Assembly: GCA_030599405.1 (NCBI GenBank)
Contig: JAUVOB010000007.1
Location: forward strand, 1-12,628
Length of the DNA: 12,628 nt
Direction of reading: 5' to 3'
DNA from: Chloroflexota bacterium
GTDB lineage: Bacteria; Chloroflexota; Anaerolineae; Promineifilales; Promineifilaceae
The translations under genes and the position numbers were made by a program. Under the pieces are notes generated by a model, which was given only the letters and a program-made list of their open reading frames with translations, made no database searches and had not been told where the DNA came from. Of this stretch, positions 1 to 9,600 are shown piece after piece (the first letter of the stretch is position 1; each line of letters opens with the position of its first letter).

Positions 1-1
1 A

Positions 2-913
2 CTTATATCGGCATTCTTGCTGATCAAAGGCTACTTGATTGCACCCCTAGTGCTTCCATTGGCGTCTGCTGCGGGACTATTAGCTTTGCGGCCCGGTCTG
101 GCAACGGCGCGAAGAATAGTGCTAGTACTGATCTCCGGCGCTCTCACCCTAACACTCCTGGTCGAGTTTATCGTCCTTGATGGCGACATCGGTCGAATGA
201 ACACGGTCTTCAAATTCTACATGCAGGTCTGGGTGATGCTCAGCATTGTAAGCGGAGTTGCGTCTGTCACGGCATGGCCAGCTTTGAGGACCCACCCCAG
301 ACTCCGCCGAGTATGGACTGTTTCCCTTGCGCTGCTGTTACTGGCAGCCGCTCTTTACCCAATCCTGGCAACAAAGGCTAAGTGGGATATTCGAATGAAT
401 CCACAAGCTCCGAAAACGTTGGATAGTATGGCATTTATGCAATATACAACATACAACGACGTCGGATTCGATGGAGCAGGCAGAACCGTAGATCTAAGCT
501 ATGACTACGATGCGATACGGTGGATGCAGAAGAACATAGAAGGATCACCCGTCATCGTCGAAGCACATGGTTCCAATCCCTATAGATCGGTAGCCAGTCG
601 GGTTGCCATGTATACTGGACTACCGGCGGTTGTTGGCTGGGATTGGCACCAGCGTCAGCAGCGAGCTGTGATGCCCGCTTCGTTGGTTGCCAACCGGATA
701 AATGATGTCAACAACCTATATAACACAACCGACCAGAACCAGGCGCTGCAGATACTCGAAAAATATGACGTGAAATACGTTTATGCTGGTCAGCTTGAAT
801 GGATCTATTACCAGCCACAGGGGCTTATCAAGTTCGAAAATATGGTAGAACAAGGTCTACTCGATGAGGTTTATAGTAATGGCGGCGTTAGCATCTACGA
901 GGTAATTGGCTGA
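2..913 (+). CDS. DUF2298 / Chlor_Arch_YYY membrane protein, 3' part only
   Basis: This is the C-terminal 303 residues of a larger integral membrane protein. The frame is open to the left edge, so the TTG at 17 is internal and not a real start. It shows hydrophobic helices, then the family signature [11 protein letters not shown] (bases 200-232), another helix pair, and a soluble C-terminal region. That region contains a '[19 protein letters not shown]' stretch and a '[16 protein letters not shown]' stretch. Both align by eye with the C-terminus of the next gene, which carries NTIFKFYYQAW and GFPTVLGWAGHEYQWR, so the two are paralogues. The TIGR03662/DUF2298 family is of unknown function, is very hydrophobic, and often lies beside TIGR03663 genes, as here. 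A role in envelope sugar transfer is inferred from context only. The N-terminal YYYxG region lies outside the window. Confidence 0.85.
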   Translation, partial: LISAFLLIKGYLIAPLVLPLASAAGLLALRPGLATARRIVLVLISGALTLTLLVEFIVLDGDIGRMNTVFKFYMQVWVMLSIVSGVASVTAWPALRTHPRLRRVWTVSLALLLLAAALYPILATKAKWDIRMNPQAPKTLDSMAFMQYTTYNDVGFDGAGRTVDLSYDYDAIRWMQKNIEGSPVIVEAHGSNPYRSVASRVAMYTGLPAVVGWDWHQRQQRAVMPASLVANRINDVNNLYNTTDQNQALQILEKYDVKYVYAGQLEWIYYQPQGLIKFENMVEQGLLDEVYSNGGVSIYEVIG

Positions 914-984
914 GGTGGTTCTGAAAAACGCCTTTAACTGGACGGTGATCTTCGAGGTCGTGGTATGGCACCAGGGCATTTAAG

Positions 985-3603
985 ATGACGTTCAGCGATT
1001 TATTTGCCGCCTTCCGATGGTGGGCTGTATTGATGTTCATTGGCGCCGCAGCAACGCCATTTTCTTACTTTGTTTTGGGACGTCTACCCGATCGTGGCTA
1101 CGCCTTTGTAAAGCTCATTGGGCTTCTGATAGTCAGCTACATATTTTGGATTCTTGGATCGCTTGGATTTCTTGATAATAGCTTAGGAGGCATTTTTCTC
1201 GCGGTTGTGGTCCTGATAGGGCTATCGGTCTGGTCATTCTATCGCCAGCGTTCCGACAACGAGGATAATCAATCTGTTTTCTCCTGGATGCGCGATCATT
1301 GGCGCTACATTCTGGTAGCTGAGCTTGTCTTCGCCATCATCTTCGTCCTATGGACCCTGGTTCGTGCACAGAATCCGGCTATCACGGGCACGGAAAAACC
1401 CATGGAGTTCGCATTTCTGAACTCTGTTGGACGCAGCCCAGATTTTCCAGCGTCCGATCCCTGGTTATCTGGGTTTGCCATCAGTTACTATTATTTCGGC
1501 TATGTGATCACATCGGTGATAACCAGATTGGCTGCCGTGCCAGAAGCGGTCGGTTTTAATCTGGGCATTGCTTGGCTCGCCGCGGCGAGCGCCCTGGGGG
1601 CTTTTGGCCTAGTATACAATCTGATCTCCTCCAGTCGTGGCGCCATACAGCGTTCTGCAGTGATTTTCGCCATAATCGCAGCTGTCGCCCTCCCAATTGC
1701 CGGAAATCTAGAAATTGCGGCAGAGATCCTTTACAACGAAGGCGTAGGACCAGCAGAATTTTGGGAATGGCTAGATATTAGGGATCTGAACGAACCAGTA
1801 GGTGAATCCACGCCGCGCTACGAAACCTCCCAGTGGTGGTGGTGGCGTTCTTCTCGCGTTATCCATGAATACACTCTTTCTGGTCGGGAGGAAGCAGGTC
1901 TTGAGCCAATCGCCGAGTTTCCCGGATTCAGTTTTATACTCGGCGACTTGCATTCCCACGTTTTGTCATTGCCGTTTGCTTTCCTGAGTCTCGTGGTCGC
2001 TCTTAGCTGGTGGCTTCACCCAGGTCCAGAAAGCGTTGACTACAAACAGTTAATCAGACGCGAGGGTTTGCGTGCAGCGATAGATGATCTGAGATCGCGC
2101 GATGGGTATCTGCTTCTGTTTACAATCCTTCTACTTGGTGGGCTGTCGTTCCTAAATACTTGGGACGTACTTATTCATATGTTTGTCATCATTGGGGCCT
2201 TCATGCTCGGTAGATGGCGACAAATCGGTCATTGGCAAAGACACATATTCCGGCAGGGTATTACCCTGGCCTTCATCTTGATAATCGGCTCGTTGATACT
2301 ATATCTGCCATTCTACTTAGGTTTTCGTTCGCAAGCCGGTCCCCCGTTCCTATTACCGATGATAATGAGACCGACTCGTTTGGTACACATAGTGGTAATC
2401 TTCGGAATGTCCTTGATAGGTGTGGTAGCTTTGTTGCTTACCCTCTTCATCCGAGGCGCTAGAACACCTTCAGAAATCGGTGGTCGCCGGTACTGGATTT
2501 GGTCGCTTGGTATTTCGCTCGGTATCATTGTCGCCTTGATACTTCTGATGGCATTGTTGGGACTGATAATCGCCACGAGCGACGAAAGCCGGTCTACCAT
2601 CTCGTCCCTTGCCGCTGACCTGGGTCGAACCTTACCGATTCTGCCCTCGGATCCATCCCCCTTTCTCCGGTTCCGATGGGCTATTGCGGCCGTGACATCG
2701 CTTTTACCTACTCTACTTGTGACCCGTATTCCCTACTCTGCTCTAATTATTTTTCTCTCAATTCAGATCTTTGTCATTGTCTACCTGGTGATGCGAATTC
2801 TCGACCGGGACTTAGAGCCGCTCTCATCAGCAGGTCATGATTCAACCCCGGGCGTGATACCGTTTGTCCTCCTACTGGTTCTGACGGGGACGCTGCTTAT
2901 CCTCGGACCGGAGTTTGTTTACCTGAAGGACAACTTTGGTCAGAGACTTAATACTATCTTCAAGTTCTACTACCAAGCATGGGTACTATTTGGTGTAGTC
3001 GCCTTATTTGGCTTAGATTACCTGTTGCGGAATTTCCGGATAGGTGGGATCCTGGCGACCGGCGCCTATGGTGTAGCCCTAATTGCATCTTTACTATTTC
3101 CGTATTACGCGGTTCAATCTCGAGCAGTAGAATATCGTGGCCCGGTAGCTAGCGAGAGCCGAGCATCGGCAACGCTCGACGGACTCAGCCACATCAGCAG
3201 GTACAATCCAGATGAGCTGGAAGCGATAACCTGGTTGCAAAATAACGTGGATGGAATGCCTGTAATATTGGAGGCTGTCGGCGGACAGTATACGAATTTT
3301 GGTCGCGTCTCTGCCAGCACGGGATTCCCCACCGTCCTTGGTTGGGCGGGACATGAATACCAGTGGCGTGGGAGTACGCCTGAACCCGCTCGGCGAAATG
3401 CGGCAGTGGAAGATATCTACGATGGTCTGGACTGGGCGCAGGCATCAGCTATTCTGGATGAGTATGGCGTAAACTATGTCTATCTTGGTTCTCTTGAAAA
3501 AAACACCTACAGTCCTAGAGCCGAGGAGTTATTCGACCAGTATCTAGACTTGGCTTATCAGAACGGAACTGTGAAAATTTACCGATGGACGCCCTCCTCT
3601 TAG
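985..3603 (+). CDS. DUF2298 / Chlor_Arch_YYY integral membrane protein
   Basis: An 872-residue polytopic membrane protein with roughly 15 or more hydrophobic helices, within the 700-900 residues usual for single-domain members of TIGR03662 (Chlor_Arch_YYY). Signature elements in order are TEKPME (136-141), the name-giving YYYFG (168-172), a four-Trp run followed by SSR (284-291), FPGFSFILGDLHSHV (312-326) and NTIFKFYYQAW (656-666). A soluble C-terminal region (about 710-872) contains VLGWAGHEYQWRG. The conserved Asp, His and Glu residues in loops next to helices suggest an enzyme of GT-C type, but the biochemical function is not established. ATG 985 is the only start in the open frame after the TGA at 946. 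Upstream AGGG at 973-976 is a weak ribosome site. It follows a shorter-visible paralogue after 71 bases and precedes a GT39-like gene by 22 bases, so all three are probably co-transcribed. Confidence 0.9.
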   Translation: MTFSDLFAAFRWWAVLMFIGAAATPFSYFVLGRLPDRGYAFVKLIGLLIVSYIFWILGSLGFLDNSLGGIFLAVVVLIGLSVWSFYRQRSDNEDNQSVFSWMRDHWRYILVAELVFAIIFVLWTLVRAQNPAITGTEKPMEFAFLNSVGRSPDFPASDPWLSGFAISYYYFGYVITSVITRLAAVPEAVGFNLGIAWLAAASALGAFGLVYNLISSSRGAIQRSAVIFAIIAAVALPIAGNLEIAAEILYNEGVGPAEFWEWLDIRDLNEPVGESTPRYETSQWWWWRSSRVIHEYTLSGREEAGLEPIAEFPGFSFILGDLHSHVLSLPFAFLSLVVALSWWLHPGPESVDYKQLIRREGLRAAIDDLRSRDGYLLLFTILLLGGLSFLNTWDVLIHMFVIIGAFMLGRWRQIGHWQRHIFRQGITLAFILIIGSLILYLPFYLGFRSQAGPPFLLPMIMRPTRLVHIVVIFGMSLIGVVALLLTLFIRGARTPSEIGGRRYWIWSLGISLGIIVALILLMALLGLIIATSDESRSTISSLAADLGRTLPILPSDPSPFLRFRWAIAAVTSLLPTLLVTRIPYSALIIFLSIQIFVIVYLVMRILDRDLEPLSSAGHDSTPGVIPFVLLLVLTGTLLILGPEFVYLKDNFGQRLNTIFKFYYQAWVLFGVVALFGLDYLLRNFRIGGILATGAYGVALIASLLFPYYAVQSRAVEYRGPVASESRASATLDGLSHISRYNPDELEAITWLQNNVDGMPVILEAVGGQYTNFGRVSASTGFPTVLGWAGHEYQWRGSTPEPARRNAAVEDIYDGLDWAQASAILDEYGVNYVYLGSLEKNTYSPRAEELFDQYLDLAYQNGTVKIYRWTPSS

Positions 3604-3625
3604 CATCAGGATAGATCAATCTGCA

Positions 3626-5410
3626 ATGGGTATAACGTTAGAAACAGAGGCAGGACAATTAGCGACGGTCGAAGAACGGAGAGCGTTCTCTAGGCTAACA
3701 CTGGAGCACGTTCTTTATGGTGCAATCCTGTTGGTTGGTGCGATTACGCGATTCATTGACCTCGGCCGAATCCCTCTTTCTCCGGATGAAGCACTCCAGG
3801 CACTAACCGTATGGAACGCTATGCAACCAGGGACAGACTCCATAACAATTATCAGCCCGGCCTACCATAGTCTCACTGCCCCCTTATCTCAACTCCTTGG
3901 GTACAGTGATGCCCTTATGCGTCTTGTTCCTGCATTATTCGGATTGGCGGTGGTTCTCCTACCTTGGTGGATAAAGCAGTTCACCGGACGACTCGGAGCA
4001 CTAATTGCGGCCTTGCTGATAGCGGTGTCCCCCATTTTCGTCATATCTTCCAGAACCGTGGGTGGCTCATCTATCGCACTTTTTGCAGGCTTTCTTCTGC
4101 TTATTGGGTGGTTGAATTACCAACAATCCAACCGCCCAATCTGGTTTTATACCATGAGCTTTTCCATGGGTTTGGGCCTTACGAGTGCGACGCTTTTCTA
4201 CAGTATTGCGGCGACGATATTGCTAGCCTGGATTGGACAGGCACTCCTCGGTCCTGCTCTTTATCGTGACGACCTGGATGACCGCCGCCCGCTATATCAC
4301 CCTGATACCAGGACCTTGAGAAACTCCGCTCTTATATTTATGGGAACTCTTATCCTCATCGGCTTAGGATTTCTTCTGAGCCTTGGTGGAATTGGTGCAG
4401 CAGCCCGGATCTTCGCGGAGTGGATCATCGCGTTCCTGGCACCATCAGATATTCAGGATTGGCTAAGGCCGATCTCTGCGCTCTTTCGTTACGAATTGAT
4501 TGTATTGCTCTTAGGTGGTTCGGCCGTTGTATGGGCGACGTGGCGCGGAAAACCCTTTCCGATGTTGCTCGTTTATTGGATGGTGTCTGCTCTATTATTG
4601 CTCTTCGTGCAGCGGGGCGTCATGTCAAATACGTTGGCCCTAGCTCTCCCTGGATTTCTGATATTAGGCAGCTTCGTCGACGGTATTATGAGAGCCAAGA
4701 CAGGGCCGCTTAAATGGTTCATCGCCATAATGGTCACCATGGTGGGCGTTGTTGTCTACGTGAACCTTGGTCGATATAGCAGACTTCTCCCCAGTGAATT
4801 AGATATGGATATCCGGGCAGGATACTATCACCTGCTCCTGGTCTTTCTCTCTGTAGTAGTCGTCCTGCTCGTCCTGATTATTCTTTGGAGCGGGCAGCGC
4901 CGAGCATCCGTACAAGGTTTGATAATAGGCCTGCTCATTCTTCTGGTCGGATACTCCTGGAGTACCGCCTTATGGCTAGGCAAGGAAGCCGCCAACGATC
5001 CGCGTGAACCGTGGGTTACCAGCGCTTCAGACGACGATATCAGATTGTTAACATCGACGATTCAACAGGTATCGTGGCAAGTCAAAGGTTCTGAGTCAGA
5101 TCTTGATATCTATTCGACAATCGATAACCCTTCTTTGGACTGGTACCTGCGGGAAATGAGGGAATTTAAAAAAGGAAGTTCCTTGCCGTTGTCGGTGACA
5201 GCATCCAGCCTGTTGACCGAAGTTGACCGAGAACCACAATTAGCCAGTGAATATATCGGAATTGACCTCGGCTATTCAAGACCGGAAGGCACCTATCCTC
5301 TCAATCCTTCGCAATTACTAGCCTGGTGGCTCTTCCATGAGGCCCCCACTCCTATTACCGAGGAGCGTCTCATATTCTGGCTGCGATCAGATCTGGCGGG
5401 TATAGGTTAA
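3626..5410 (+). CDS. GT39-like (GT-C fold) putative glycosyltransferase
   Basis: A 594-residue polytopic membrane protein resembling the PMT/ArnT (GT39) superfamily. These enzymes transfer sugar from a polyprenyl-phosphate donor on the outer side of the membrane. After a first helix (about 31-45), the first outer loop carries the acidic pair D54-E55 in 'IPLSPDEALQA', the usual position of the GT-C catalytic or metal-binding Asp-Glu. H81, R99 and R143 follow at nearly the same spacing as D56-E57, H80, R103 and R147 of the TIGR03663 protein downstream. The HGP tripeptide of that family is here HSLT, so this may be a diverged paralogue. About ten further helices lead to a soluble outer domain (about 455-594) with DWYLR (505-509), paralleling WYLRD in the TIGR03663 protein. 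The spacing to the upstream gene is 22 bases with only a distant AGGA. Its TAA overlaps the sigma factor ATG. Donor and acceptor are unknown. Confidence 0.75.
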   Translation: MGITLETEAGQLATVEERRAFSRLTLEHVLYGAILLVGAITRFIDLGRIPLSPDEALQALTVWNAMQPGTDSITIISPAYHSLTAPLSQLLGYSDALMRLVPALFGLAVVLLPWWIKQFTGRLGALIAALLIAVSPIFVISSRTVGGSSIALFAGFLLLIGWLNYQQSNRPIWFYTMSFSMGLGLTSATLFYSIAATILLAWIGQALLGPALYRDDLDDRRPLYHPDTRTLRNSALIFMGTLILIGLGFLLSLGGIGAAARIFAEWIIAFLAPSDIQDWLRPISALFRYELIVLLLGGSAVVWATWRGKPFPMLLVYWMVSALLLLFVQRGVMSNTLALALPGFLILGSFVDGIMRAKTGPLKWFIAIMVTMVGVVVYVNLGRYSRLLPSELDMDIRAGYYHLLLVFLSVVVVLLVLIILWSGQRRASVQGLIIGLLILLVGYSWSTALWLGKEAANDPREPWVTSASDDDIRLLTSTIQQVSWQVKGSESDLDIYSTIDNPSLDWYLREMREFKKGSSLPLSVTASSLLTEVDREPQLASEYIGIDLGYSRPEGTYPLNPSQLLAWWLFHEAPTPITEERLIFWLRSDLAGIG

Positions 5411-6024
5411 TGGGTAACTCAGCTCTATCTGCTGCTGAACCGCTGGTCTCCAGCTCGCAACCAGCACTCGATTACTGGGTGCACCAATGTCTGGCAGGTG
5501 AGGAATCCGCATACGTAGAGGTGTATAACCAATATGCAGGTCTGATTTATCGATTATGCTTCTCTCTTCTGCGCCATCGAGAAGATGCCGAAGAGGTTTT
5601 GCAAGATTCCTTTGAGTATGCATTCAGGAGACTACAAAACTTCGACCCAGGTAAGGCTAGTTTTAAGACCTGGCTTTACCAGATTGCGATTAGTAGATGC
5701 CGAAACAAGCGAAGGCGTAAGTGGCTCATTACGACGTCCATAAATGCCCTTACTAGAGAACAAGTTGCCGACGAGAGCGTTATTTCTCCTGATGATTCAA
5801 TCACACTAAATGAGAGACAGCTGTTGGTATGGGAGGCTTTAGGTGATCTATCTCCTAAACTCAGAGAGACAGCGATTTTGCGCTACTACGAGGGATTGAC
5901 GTACGCACAGATTGGAGATGTCCTCAAGATTCCAGCGAAGACTGCTGCGTCTCGGATGCGACTGGCCCACAAGGCGCTCAGGAAGAAATTAGTTAACGAC
6001 ATAGATAGTCAAGAAGATGCCTAG
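5410..6024 (+). CDS. ECF-type RNA polymerase sigma factor
   Basis: A 204-residue sigma-70 family factor of the extracytoplasmic function class, with only regions 2 and 4. Region 2 spans about residues 26-103 and includes the HREDAEEVLQDSFEYAF helix, FKTWLYQIAISRCRN and a basic RRRK end. Region 4 spans about 138-193 and includes LSPKLRETAILRYYEGLTYAQIG and the recognition helix IPAKTAASRMRLAHKALRK. The linker (104-137) is short and no extra C-terminal domain is present. The ATG overlaps the upstream TAA by one base (TAATG), implying translational coupling to the glycosyltransferase gene. Its own end overlaps the anti-sigma gene by 8 bases. The expected role is to direct transcription of an envelope-stress or surface-glycosylation regulon, including perhaps this operon. 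The regulon cannot be read from the window. Confidence 0.93.
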   Translation: MGNSALSAAEPLVSSSQPALDYWVHQCLAGEESAYVEVYNQYAGLIYRLCFSLLRHREDAEEVLQDSFEYAFRRLQNFDPGKASFKTWLYQIAISRCRNKRRRKWLITTSINALTREQVADESVISPDDSITLNERQLLVWEALGDLSPKLRETAILRYYEGLTYAQIGDVLKIPAKTAASRMRLAHKALRKKLVNDIDSQEDA

Positions 6025-6559
6025 TCCAATGAATGAAGAATTGGTTACCAAACACATAGGGAATCTGGCTACAGATTACGTATTAGACGTTCTGCCTCAA
6101 GAGGACAAGCGCCACATATCCAAGCACCTCAAACAATGTGTAAAATGCCGGCAATTGGTTGCAGCCGAGGAGCGAATTGGCTTGCTTGTCCGTTCTACCG
6201 TCGAAGCATCAGGACAGAGTCGCGCGCGACTTAGCGCCTTAATGCCGCGAGTGCCGGCGAAGCGAGCTGGTTTGATCGGTAACGTGACCATACGTCAGCA
6301 ATTGGCCATAGCCGGTTTGTTTCTAGTCGTGTTTCTTGCCGGATTTAATTTGATGTTTAAGCAGGAAATAGATGGATATACAGCTCCTGTATCTACCGCC
6401 TATGTGGCGACAGCATCCCATACGCATACACCAACGGCAGCGACCTCCTCACCAACTCCGTTAATTCGGACGAATGAGGCCGCCGCTCAGGCATTACCGA
6501 ATCAGATCTCAAGTCACCCGTTAATAACGCCTGCACCTTCCCCTGTAGATGCCAGGTAG
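6017..6559 (+). CDS. Zinc-finger anti-sigma factor, single transmembrane helix
   Basis: A 180-residue putative anti-sigma factor for the adjacent ECF factor. The cytoplasmic N-terminus has a ZAS-type zinc-binding motif, with H37-x3-C41-x2-C44 and a nearby H33, inside a helical LPQEDKRHISKHLKQC segment. One transmembrane helix lies at about 92-114, after basic residues that favour an N-in orientation. The outer tail (about 118-180) is very rich in Thr, Ser, Pro and Ala, like a flexible or O-glycosylated linker, with no recognisable folded sensor domain. ATG 6017 overlaps the end of the sigma gene by 8 bases. ATG 6029 (MNEE) is an alternative start removing four residues, and neither has a strong ribosome site. 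In this family the membrane-bound protein holds the sigma factor until an envelope signal releases it. That is inferred here from domain and position. Confidence 0.88.
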   Translation: MPSPMNEELVTKHIGNLATDYVLDVLPQEDKRHISKHLKQCVKCRQLVAAEERIGLLVRSTVEASGQSRARLSALMPRVPAKRAGLIGNVTIRQQLAIAGLFLVVFLAGFNLMFKQEIDGYTAPVSTAYVATASHTHTPTAATSSPTPLIRTNEAAAQALPNQISSHPLITPAPSPVDAR

Positions 6560-6602
6560 TTTTCAGGGCGGCAACCCACTGATAGTGATAACTTTGTGCA
6601 TC

Positions 6603-6607
6603 GAGGA
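6603..6607 (+). promoter_or_regulatory. Ribosome binding site GAGGA for the TIGR03663-NHL gene
   Basis: GAGGA ends 5 bases before ATG 6613 and supports that start. The 53-base spacer 6560-6612 otherwise holds only a short CACT-GAT-AGTG palindrome and no promoter pair that I can defend, so the gene is probably read from the upstream operon. Confidence 0.6.
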
Positions 6608-6612
6608 CTTGC

Positions 6613-9600
6613 ATGACCGACGCTAACGAAAACGAGCGACACGACACCCAAGACTTGTTGAGTCGCCCACTGATTTCCTCCATCAACTTGGATTGGGAAA
6701 AGACGATATATCTGATCTTTGTTCTCTTAGCCTTGATAACACGACTGTGGGGAGTAGGGGATCGGGTTGTCAGTCACGATGAGAGTTTGCATACCCAGTA
6801 TTCCTACCAGTATTACAACGGTCAGGGTTATCAGCATTCGCCCCTTATGCATGGACCCAGCCTCTTTCACGCCACCGCCTTATCCTACTGGCTCTTCGGT
6901 GATAGCGACACCAGTTCAAGGATTCCGGTCGCGATTATCGGTACTTTGCTCGTCATCCTGCCTTACTTTCTGAGAAGATGGATCGGCCGGGTAGGAGCCA
7001 TCATCGCTAGTTTTCTCCTCTTAATATCGCCGTATATAACCTACTATTCGCGATATATTCGACACGATATTTACATTATTGCCGCGGCGGCGGTTGTGTT
7101 TATCGCCATCCAATATTACTTACGCAAACGAAAGGAAAAGTACCTATGGTGGTTTGCCGCTGGTATTGCATTGATGTTCACGACCATGGAGACATCATTT
7201 ATATATGTAGCCATATTCGGCAGTTTCCTGGCGATTGCTCTCGTGGCAAAGATACTGACAGCCGAGTGGTTTAGGGAAATTCTTCCCAGGCTTCTCCTAC
7301 CTCTTCTGGTGCTTCTTGCTGCCCTCATCGTATTCACAATCGGATTTGCAGGCGTCCGATACGCGTTAGCAGAGCCCGAGGAAGGGACCGTCGAGCCTGT
7401 AGCGGCGGTCGACGAAGGTTTCGCCGCTGATCCAGACCAGGCACTTGCTCAGGAGGGATTTGACGACATTTTAAGCCAAGGGGAGACAATCTTTAGAGGA
7501 CTGCAAATTACCGGCATCTTTCTATTGGCTGGGTCTCTCTTCGCGCTTGCATATAGAATGCGTCCACATATCGATAGTTTCGCCGAATTCGATCTGGTCG
7601 TCATACTTACAACCCTCACACTGCCTGCGGCAACATCATTCCTGATTGTTACCGCCGGTCAGGATCCTATGAACGCAAGCCCCGGATTCTGTGAGGCTGC
7701 TACCCAAGAAAATCTCTCGGCAATTCAACTCATCTTCACCCGCGTCTTCGATGCCCAATGCCGCACGGCGCTGATAAGATCAGATGTCTTTCTGACCGGT
7801 GTGTTCTTGATAGTGACACTCATCGTGTCGATTCTTGTGGGACTCTGGTGGAACAGAAGGAAATGGCTGATCGCCGCGATAATCTATCACGGCATATTCC
7901 TGGTTCTTTACACCTCGTTCTTCACTAATCCAGGTGGTTGGGCTAGCGGTATGATCGGGTCACTCGGTTATTGGCTAGAACAACAAGACGTGCAGCGCGC
8001 TGACCAACCAAGCTTCTTCTACTTCGTCGTTTTACCTTTATATGAGTTTCTCCCAATCCTGTTCACACTTCTAGCAGCCCACCTATGGGCCAAAAAGCGG
8101 CGTTTGAATAAGATTGTTGGTTATTGGTTGGGATTGATCCTTGTATCCCTACTGCTGTTTAGCTTCATTAACTGGTATACCAATCGGGGTCTGGAACTAG
8201 GAGCGGAGCAGAATCGACTTCCCGCATTAGCAGCGGCCGGCGTCGTTTTCATAATTGGAGTCCTCTACTGGTTTATTGTTGCCAGGAGGAGGTTGCACAC
8301 TGAATACGAGATCGATCGCGGTTTGTGGGAGCTCTTGGATGTAAACGACCTATTTGGGTTTATCCCTTATCTCATATGGTGGTTCCTGCTTAGTTGGCTG
8401 ATATATAGTCTTGCCGGCGAGAAAATGGCCTGGCTTAGCACGCATTTCATCTTCCCAATGGTCCTTATGGCCGGTTGGTATATGAATGACCGATTGGTAA
8501 CTGGCAATAAATATGAAATGCTATCGCGTCGCTTTGCAGGACAGGTGGCTCTCATCGTTTTATTAATCGTAGCCACCGTTATTGCCCTGGCTCCTATCCT
8601 TCTTGGTCAGATCAGCCTAGTCAATCAGGAGGTCGCCAACCTGCGCGGGCTTGGCCGCTTCCTTGGTAGCGTACTTGTTGTCGCGATACTTTTCTATCTG
8701 GTTCGCCGGATTAGCCGCGATATGGAAATGGGAACGACGAAGCGTGCCTGGCTAATGGCGATTTTCGCTTTGCTCAGTCTGATTACCGTCCGCTTCACCT
8801 ACATGGCCGCTTTTCAAAATGCAGATAACACGAAGGAGTTCTTGGTATACGCTCACGGAGCGCCAGCCACAAAAAGCGAGGTCTTGCTTCAGCTCGAGGA
8901 TCTGTCTATGAGGATGAATGGCGATAAGAGCATTCGCGTAGCCTTTGACAATGACTCCTCCTGGCCATATACGTGGTATTTGCGTGACTATCCAAATCGC
9001 CAGTATTTCGGGGAGAATCCAACCAGGAGTATCGCTGATTCACCGGTCATCATCTCGGGAAGCCAAAATTGGGGCACGGTCGAACCGCTCCTTGGAAACG
9101 ATTACGAATCACGGACTTATACATTCCTTTGGTGGCCAATGGAGGATTATCGCAAGATCTCCTGGGATGCGATAATCGGTGATCTGGACGGTGAAGAGGA
9201 AAACCGGCGAGGGCTGGCCAATCCTGAAGTCCGGCAAGCTCTCTGGGACATTATCTTCTACAGAGATTACGACAAATATAGCCAGGTCTTCGGTGGAACC
9301 TATACGGCCGGTCAATGGCCGCTTCGGCATGAGCTACGAATGTACACTCGCAAAGATGTATTAGCGACGATATGGGAACACGGCATCAACGCAATTGCAG
9401 CCGAACCCCCCTTCGATCCCTATACCGAAAACGAATTCCAGGTAAACCCGATTCAGTATATCGGTTCCTATGGTTCTGGAGAGGGTCAGCTGGACATCCC
9501 GAGAAATATCGCTGTCGGACCTGAAGGCAACTTATACGTCGCCGATTCTGGTAACAACCGGGTTCAAATCTTCGATAACCAAGGATTCTATGTTAGTGAT

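Noticed and set aside
17..913. TTG at 17 as a true start of a 298-residue protein
   Set aside because: The frame is open to the window edge and the protein aligns with the C-terminal part of the neighbouring DUF2298 protein, so this is a truncated gene.
6560..6612. A separate promoter for the TIGR03663-NHL gene (TGATAACTT as an extended -10)
   Set aside because: The -35 position reads GGGCGG and no other spacing gives a credible pair. Read-through from the anti-sigma gene is simpler.
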